Positions 59,925 through 64,000 of a stretch of 64,000 nt of DNA are shown in pieces. Below the pieces are notes generated by a model. It searched no databases, had not been told where the DNA came from, and was given only the letters and a program-made list of their open reading frames with translations. Within the stretch, counting starts at the first letter, position 1, and each line of letters starts with the position of its first letter. The stretch covers positions 7,938,501 through 8,002,500 of the forward strand of contig CM069880.1 of NCBI GenBank assembly GCA_036172665.1, given 5' to 3'. The position numbers and the translations under genes are program-made. This DNA is from Prosopocoilus inquinatus (lineage: Eukaryota; Arthropoda; Insecta; Coleoptera; Lucanidae).

Positions 59925-60605
59925 CTTGACTGAGTTAAATTCCTATGATACTAGAGCTGCAAAAACAACTCCGAAGTGTTTGTTCTCCACGTCATCCAGC
60001 GTCCTTGATCCTTGCTTTCGCAAATTTAAAACGCGAGCATTTTATTCGCGGGAATAACAATGCCGTCGTGATAAGGCGAGAAGCGAAATAATTCCTATTT
60101 TACAAGCGAGATTATTTATAGCTTAAGCACGGTGTTGCATGTTTCAGCTCAAGATTATATGCAAATTTTGGCAGTTCACGATATTATTAAGGCATTCGCT
60201 TCGCTCCATTTTTATCATATTTACCTTTAGTTCGCAAGGCGATTGACAAACATCGCTTTTCACTCTTGGTTTCGCGCTATTAATAGCAGCTTCATTATGC
60301 GTAACTTGTTATAAATAATTTATACGTATGCTGCAAACAGAGCAGTCAAGATACGTTGGTTTTATATACAAACGATAATTCGATACAAAAAAAGAAGCCT
60401 TCATTTTTTTTCCTTGGTGGAAAAGTAATAAGCTGCTTCGCGTTACACAACGATAAGCGTTTATCTGTATGCTGAATCAATAGAGAAATGGAATGATTCT
60501 ACAAAAAAAAATACAACGTAATTGTTTAATCTTACCACATCGGTGTGGTAAATAAATCGAATATAGATCAATAAAAAAAATAAATTCCACCAACGTGTGA
60601 TTAAT

Positions 60606-60726
60606 AGCGTTTTCGACTGATTGTTCGGACGCGGTCTCAGAGTATCTTCAGCTTGTTTTAACCTCATGTAAAAAGAGAGGATGGAGGTACTCTCAGAGTG
60701 CTCCAGAGTGATCAGTCGAAAACACC
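60606..60726. mobile_element. MITE family M2, copy 4
   Basis: AGCGTTTTCGACTGAT at the left pairs with ATCAGTCGAAAACACC at the right. GTTTTAACCTCATGTAAAAA is the inverse of the core of 45839-45948. Confidence 0.75.
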
Positions 60727-61130
60727 ATGAGACTTCCTTCGGGGTCAGAAAGAACAAACTATTTTAATGAATGGAAATCCCATTTAGATTAAAATCTAAA
60801 AATTAGATGTTTTTTATAACATATATCCTATATAACTTTTATTTAGGTTATTAAATATCAAGAAATCAATGATAAGGACAATGTCACGAAGTTTTTTTTT
60901 TTTTTTTGAAAAAGAACACTTTGTAAATGAATATTTTATTAATTTGTGGGAATAAAAAATAAATAAATAAATCAGCGAGCAGAAAACAAGAGAATTAAAC
61001 GGGTCGATAAACTTTTACATAAAATAAAATAGAAATAAAAATGAAATTGAATGAAAAGGATGCGAAAGATATGTTTAGTATACACAGGGTTTAATGACAC
61101 CAGTTAGAGAATCTGTTCCTCCCACTAATA

Positions 61131-61365
61131 TACAGGGTGCAACAAGAAGAAGAATTCAAAAAGTTTTAAATTGTGATTGAGACAGCCAGTGTTTTTTTTT
61201 TTGTTGTACAGAGGAATTAACAGCACAAGTTAGTAGGCCTGTCATTCCTATTAAGATGAAAAGTGAAAATAAAACAATCAATCCTAATATACAGAGTGCA
61301 ACAAATTTTGCCAACAAGCAACGGGATTTCAAAGAGCTTTAAATTGTATTTGAAACAGTGAACAG
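61131..61365. repeat. Two-copy repeat starting CAGGGTGCAACAA
   Basis: ATATACAGGGTGCAACAAG..TTTTAAATTGTGATTGAGACAG at 61131 recurs as ATATACAGAGTGCAACAAA..TTTAAATTGTATTTGAAACAG at about 61290. Confidence 0.65.
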
Positions 61366-62344
61366 TTTTGGAAGCCAATTATTTAATTGGGATTTTCCTT
61401 TTACAAAAAAATCTGCTCTGTGTACTTAGCTTCACCCGTTGTAGTTCACTCTGTATATGGTAATTGAAGATTTAAGCACGTAATGCTGTGCGCGACATGC
61501 CTCATCGTTAAAGCTCGGATTCCCGACGAAAACGCGGGTGAAGTTTGCTGGAACGAGGCGACAATTACAAACAGGTAATTCCCGTGCGTTTGATGGGTGG
61601 CCTATTCATCGAACGTACAGAAAGTGTAGTTTGGCACAGAGCACGAATTAATTAATAATTTAACTAAACAAATGAAAAAGTTAAGTACACTTCGAACTTT
61701 CTTTTTAATTTTCCTGAGTGATTTAAAATTTTTTTAATTAAATCTTTCAGCAGGTGACTCAGTTAAAATGATTTCAGGACGGAACTTTTTTTTTATCACA
61801 ATTCGAACAATGACCCACGCTCATTACAAGAGGAAATTGATGTAAAATTCACGCGAACTTTTATCGATCACGTTAACTTGCGTGTGCTCAGCGAAAATGG
61901 CTCATTCACGTGATTGTACGTTGTGGGTCTTCGAAGTATTACCGCAGCAAATATTTCATTGTCTTTTTCTTTTCTCTTTTGCTTCGACCTCTTTTTATAT
62001 ATACCTATACACGACTCTGCATAATACACATGTGATTTACATGCAAATCCAACATGCAGTCACAAAGTGCGCCAATAATTAAAAACGATTGATAAAATTT
62101 TAATTGGATTTGATGATAACAGCGTTAAATTACTTTATATACGTATCGATTTTGTAAATTGCTTTGAGACGATTTCGATTATAATTGTTTTAAACCCCGC
62201 TCTTTGCATTATTGAATGCCAGGTGTTTTTTCCCTTTTCAGAATTGGATAGGTAATTGAATATTGGGAAGATAATTAAACTCATTTCCTTTTTTTTATTA
62301 TATTGCAAATATCAAAAGGGTAAATTTGATGAATTTTATTTTAA

Positions 62345-62909
62345 TTAAACTAAAAGAACATCTTCCTTCCGATCAGGTCCTTCAGGTAGTACTTGTGTCC
62401 TGATTTTGAAGCCCGACCAAAATATACTGAAGGCATCCATGATTGGTACGATGATAGCCTGCGAACAGGATAGGACGAAATTCCTGGTCGCTGCGCAGGA
62501 TATTTTCCAAACGCGCAAGCAAGGAGTTAAGCACCAAATATACTGGAAAGTAGCAAAAGTTTGAACAAGGGGAGAAAAAAAAAGGCTTGAACGCAAATAC
62601 CTCGAATGATAAACACGCAAATGAGAAGCCTAAACAAATCGCTGTTATTGGCGCCAAAATTACGGATAAGAACACGTAACAGCAGTTTCTGGAAATATGG
62701 AAACATTGGTGGCTCACCCTCCACGCACATTCAGGACTTCTTATTCCTTGAGGTTCACCTATCAAATCCTCCCAGGACACCTCGAATAAAATTATGCAAA
62801 TTAAGTTGTGCCAAATAAAAGTTTTATTGAACAGAACCTGTAAATGCTGACTCAATGTGTTTGGATCTCGATCTTCCAAATCCAAAATCGCACTTGTAGG
62901 CTTCGACAT
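62345..62909 (-). CDS. Cav: Caveolin
   Basis: Three minus-strand exons, 62909-62838, 62780-62601 and 62542-62345 (149 aa, all phase 0), separated by introns of 57 and 58 nt. The first intron is in frame and stop-free, so an unspliced frame also exists. Caveolins form the coat of plasma-membrane caveolae. Diagnostic words are DRDPN near residue 13 (family NRDPK) and SWEDLIGEPQG (family DFEDVIAEPEG). The scaffolding region is CAWRVSHQCFHISRNCCYV. The hydrophobic hairpin is LSVILAPITAICLGFSFACL, followed by YIWCLTPCLRVWKI (family HIWAVVPCIKSFLI). Length is close to vertebrate caveolin-3 (151 aa). The ATG has an A-rich context. The N-terminus is short, and several aromatic positions of the scaffold are Cys or His here. 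Confidence 0.88.
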
Positions 62910-64000
62910 TTTCTCCAAATTTTTTCACCTACTCATCTTTTTAATACATAAAACTAAACTTGGACACCCCCGTCTTACTTATTCTAAGAGACTGACCACT
63001 GACTGTTTATGATATACTATAAAGTTCAACAAGTCTCAAGAAAGTACGCCGGCGTTCTAGCAGGAAAAATATCGATTAATTTGTTAAACGTAATGCCCTG
63101 ATTTATAAATATTTTAATGGCACTTATGCCAAAAAAAGCTAGGAATTTTTAATCGAACAAGAAAAGAATTTGCTTTATGCCCAAAAGTTTCTTCCAAAAA
63201 TTGGTGTAATTGATATTGAAGAATATTTGATTTATTTAGATGGTTTAAACAGAAAATTCAAAATTTGAATGCCCCATTCGCCGTGGCCCCCGCCCCCCAT
63301 TCATTTTTCATTCAATTCCTTAAATAGTCCATACAAAAGAAATATTTCTGGCGATTACAAAAATCTTTTGACAGATTCCTTTAAACATAAATTAATAAAA
63401 ACAGTCTGTACCTGTTCGTTTTTAGTTCGCTTTATAGTTCAGCGTTCGCCTGCTAGATGGCCGAATGAATTCTACGCGGTGAAAATTTCAACGCTTGAAA
63501 TAAACGTCTTTTTTTTGAAGTGAACGCGGAGAAAAACATAACGTTTTATTGGCTCATAACTGCTTCAAAAACAAGAGACGTGTAATACATAATACACATG
63601 TGCTAAGTAAACATATTTACTTAATTTTGATTTACGCAAATTCATAATTGTTTTCGCCCAATTAATTATTTTTATCGGAACTCTTTGCTGTTGTGGTTTG
63701 AATATGTACGAGTATTCGAATTTTTCTCGATGGATATTTACAACGCAAAACACCTCGATGAGCAACGAAACGCATTGTTTGGACAGTGACGTTAATAGGA
63801 AAATTTCAGTACTGCATAACAAAAACAGTTATTCAAAAAAAAAGAACTCATCATTTATATTTTTTTATGGCGAGAAAGTAAAGAGGAAAATGCTCCTCCA
63901 AATTCATTTGCATCATTTGAATGCAATATTTTTTTAATTAAATATAAAACACAGTGGCGTAGCTATAAGAGTTGCAGGAATTGCAAAGCAACCTTGCGCT
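62910..64000. other. Caveolin 5' flank
   Basis: No gene or clear element is seen. The only unusual piece is a short C-rich run near 63280-63300. Confidence 0.5.

Larger units (their letters stand above)
59925..62344. other. Intergenic DNA between GCDH and caveolin
   Basis: The GCDH promoter should lie just right of 59924. An M2 MITE (60606-60726) and a pair of CAGGGTGCAACAA repeats (61131, 61290) are listed separately. TTTATT at 62335-62340 is an AATAAA for the minus-strand caveolin, five bases beyond its stop. No other gene is seen. Confidence 0.55.

Noticed and set aside
62382..62918. Single-exon 178-residue reading of caveolin
   Set aside because: It starts at a non-ATG codon, runs through two short introns and leaves the caveolin frame after FACLSFE; the three-exon model matches the family throughout.
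1..64000. CRISPR arrays, bacterial operons, tRNA or rRNA genes
   Set aside because: The window is animal nuclear DNA; no direct-repeat/spacer pattern and no cloverleaf or rRNA sequence was recognised by eye.

Overview
The window looks like nuclear DNA of an insect, most probably a beetle. It is AT-rich, its genes are split by short GT..AG introns (some only 46-60 nt), and the recognisable proteins are animal proteins. They are a metabotropic glutamate receptor, a GABA transporter, ERG28, a 17-beta-HSD12/spidey-type reductase, glutaryl-CoA dehydrogenase and a caveolin. Flies lack caveolin, while other insect orders keep it. The order-level call is inference; no species can be named from the sequence alone.

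Layout. 1-2.3 kb: head-to-head array of a 310-bp satellite beside an older relict copy and a foldback element. 3.7-9.9 kb (+): last four coding exons of an mGluR whose N-terminal exons lie upstream of the window. 10-16.4 kb: receptor 3' flank and a 1.36-kb palindromic element. 16.4-29.3 kb (+): a cluster of unrecognised or unusual genes, namely two related four-TM proteins with ghost fragments between and after them, a 492-aa orphan protein with a PLDLS (CtBP-type) motif, and a PLPP/wunen-like membrane protein with a decayed phosphatase site. 29.3-35.7 kb: gene-free repeats. 35.7-38.1 kb (+): complete nine-exon Gat. 38.1-49.7 kb: gene-free, densely packed with small inverted-repeat elements, several nested. 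49.7-51.8 kb (+): ERG28. 52.2-57.1 kb (-): spidey/HSD17B12-type reductase, whose large intron holds a broken, intron-containing copy of glutaryl-CoA dehydrogenase and several smaller debris copies. 57.7-59.9 kb (-): complete eight-exon GCDH. 62.3-62.9 kb (-): a three-exon caveolin.

There is no operon-like logic. Functional themes are neurotransmission (mGluR, Gat), sterol and long-chain fatty acyl metabolism at the ER (ERG28, spidey), lysine/tryptophan degradation in mitochondria (GCDH) and membrane organisation (caveolin). The most unusual material is the four-TM/orphan/PLPP-like cluster at 16-29 kb, the repeated GCDH debris inside a neighbour's intron, and the set of foldback elements, several of which share a TA-flanked CAGGGTG terminus. 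All splice models were built by eye from reading-frame phase and GT/AG sites.
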